From Porticoccaceae bacterium (GTDB taxonomy: Bacteria > Pseudomonadota > Gammaproteobacteria > Pseudomonadales > Porticoccaceae), in NCBI GenBank assembly GCA_023255165.1, contig JALRJD010000176.1, forward strand, positions 1 through 7,764: a stretch of 7,764 nt of DNA, in the 5' to 3' direction. The notes under the pieces are model-generated. The model saw only the letters and a list, made by a program, of their open reading frames with translations, made no database searches and was not told the DNA's origin. Made by a program: the position numbers and the translations under genes. This document shows positions 6,765 through 7,764 of this stretch, piece by piece; the first letter of the stretch is position 1, and each line of letters opens with the position of its first letter.

Positions 6765-6770
6765 CTCCTT
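6765..6770 (-). promoter_or_regulatory. Ribosome binding site that decides the symporter start
   Basis: On the minus strand AAGGAG ends at 6765, and TGGTC then separates it from GTG 6757-6759, a spacing of 5 nt. The upstream GTG (6763-6765) overlaps this site and so cannot use it. An A/T-rich run lies just before it, as is common for efficient initiation. Confidence 0.75.
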
Positions 6771-6821
6771 TTATTATTATTTTTTCGTCGCGCGATTGCG
6801 GCGTTTATGGGTTGATGCAAG

Positions 6822-7764
6822 TTACTGCTCTACTGCCGCCTTTTGATCCGCGGCGGCAAACACCGCATCAAGGCTATCGATAAATTCGTCGGCGGATTCC
6901 GCCGCGCCAAATTGCAGTGCCGGTATTTCAAGATCCGCGAAGTAATCCGGATAGGCGGAGAACTCGCCCCAGCCACTCATGCGGGCGGTGATACTAACAA
7001 CAATAATCAACATCACAAAGCCGAACGAGGCGATCCAGCGCTGTCGCGGCAATAGATTGGTTGCCAGCGCGAAATTGGCCGAGAGCAATAGCGCACCGAG
7101 GGCAATGGCCACCGGCGGCAGCAGTATCTGCGCGACCGTTGCGCTGCTGAGGTTATAGCCAACCACTCCAATCAACCAGTCGGCCAGGGAATAAACCAAC
7201 CCTGCCAGCAGCAGCAAACTGTACTGACTGAGAAACTGACTCTCGTGACGCAGGAAACGACCAAGGGCACTCCAGAACAGCGCCAGAAATAACACCACCG
7301 CCTGACTGCCGAGAATAAAAAAGATTTTGTTCTTCCACTGCCACTCAACAAAACTGTTGCTGTACAGCGACCCTATATCCAGGACCAGACTAATCACAAA
7401 CAGTGGCAACCAAACCGACCAGCGGTTCAACTTGCCCACATCCTGTTCAAGACGATGCAGCTCTTTGGCCGCCTCAACCGGTTGGCTATCGGAAAACAGT
7501 CTCAGTCTGGTGCGGCCAACTTTGATCTCGGCGCCCTCACCGAGAATGGTTTTGCCGTCACTCTCGTTGTCACTGGAATAAGCTTGCCGGTTTTTTAAAA
7601 TCTGGACGCCATTGAGACTCTGCAGGTCGGTCAACTGCCAGCCGCCCTCCACCGCATCCAGACGCAAATGCTCTGGGGAAATATGGGCGTCGCCGAGCAC
7701 CACATCATTCTGGTAACCGCGGCCAATGGTGATGGTGGGCCCTTCGACGCGAAAGTGGTGCTGG
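6822..7764 (-). CDS. FHA-domain membrane protein (partial, N-terminus beyond the window)
   Basis: The frame ends with TAA at 6822 and stays open to the right edge, giving 313 visible residues; the true start is outside. An internal GTG at 7703 is not a plausible start because it falls inside the FHA domain. Seen directly: an FHA (phosphothreonine-binding) domain from the first visible residues to about 91, with TIGRGYQNDVVLGDAHIS (12-29), His32 and the LNG turn (Asn50). The usual SRxH reads SPEH here, so the Arg is Pro. A short polar, possibly helical linker follows (about 95-113), then five hydrophobic segments at about 115-134, 147-168, 181-203, 210-235 and 243-261, and an acidic tail of about 50 residues ending AAVEQ. 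The FHA domain should face the cytosol, which with five helices would put the tail outside. I recognise no named family; a role in Ser/Thr phospho-signalling is inference from the domain. The symporter gene follows 62 bp downstream. Confidence 0.85.
   Translation of the reverse strand, partial: QHHFRVEGPTITIGRGYQNDVVLGDAHISPEHLRLDAVEGGWQLTDLQSLNGVQILKNRQAYSSDNESDGKTILGEGAEIKVGRTRLRLFSDSQPVEAAKELHRLEQDVGKLNRWSVWLPLFVISLVLDIGSLYSNSFVEWQWKNKIFFILGSQAVVLFLALFWSALGRFLRHESQFLSQYSLLLLAGLVYSLADWLIGVVGYNLSSATVAQILLPPVAIALGALLLSANFALATNLLPRQRWIASFGFVMLIIVVSITARMSGWGEFSAYPDYFADLEIPALQFGAAESADEFIDSLDAVFAAADQKAAVEQ

Noticed and set aside
6783..6805. GC-rich hairpin with adjacent A/T run between the FHA gene and the symporter gene
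   Set aside because: On the transcribed (minus) strand the imperfect 5-bp stem is followed by A residues, not U, so it does not fit a terminator; on the plus strand no gene reads into it.
5596..6846. Long (416-codon) plus-strand open frame opposite the symporter gene
   Set aside because: It is a mirror of the codon pattern of the symporter gene; the product is rich in His, Arg and Gly without any domain, and the opposite strand carries a clear family signature.
7701..7703. GTG as the start of the FHA-domain gene
   Set aside because: The frame continues upstream through TIGRGYQND, the first half of the FHA core, so the gene begins beyond the window.

Overview
The window looks like the chromosome of a marine-type gammaproteobacterium of the Pseudomonas/Cellvibrionales kind. 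The grounds are the argG, pyrC and rnt neighbourhood (these genes also lie close together in Pseudomonas), a perfect FNR/Anr box in front of a cbb3 oxidase gene, and protein sequences of gammaproteobacterial type. RNase T in particular is characteristic of gammaproteobacteria. I see no insertion sequence, phage gene, CRISPR array, tRNA or rRNA. Most of the window is ordinary core genome.

Layout. Positions 1-982 (minus) hold the first 327 codons of ccoN, the catalytic subunit of cbb3 cytochrome oxidase, running off the left edge. An FNR/Anr box lies 134 bp upstream of its start and sits directly against the argG terminator. Positions 1231-2451 (minus) are argG, with a GTG start. Positions 2562-3317 (minus) encode an orphan formyltransferase-family protein of unknown substrate. 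A 253-bp divergent intergenic region follows; it holds five 24-bp tandem repeats and a short perfect palindrome. On the plus strand pyrC (3571-4605) and rnt (4605-5270) form a two-gene unit with a TAATG stop/start overlap. Facing them on the minus strand are an AGCS-family sodium:amino-acid symporter (5323-6759) and, upstream of it, the 3' part of a gene for a membrane protein with an N-terminal FHA domain, cut by the right edge.

How the genes relate. argG (arginine synthesis) and pyrC (pyrimidine synthesis) both draw on the aspartate/carbamoyl-phosphate branch, but they are on opposite strands and separately transcribed. rnt (RNA 3'-end trimming) appears translationally coupled to pyrC. The FHA protein gene and the symporter gene are codirectional and 62 bp apart and may be cotranscribed; nothing in the sequence proves a functional link. 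ccoN is likely controlled by oxygen through an FNR/Anr-type activator.

I found no clear new multi-gene system. The items most worth a second look are the 24-bp repeat array between the divergent genes, the orphan formyltransferase with an altered active-site loop, and the FHA/five-helix membrane protein that lacks the usual FHA arginine.
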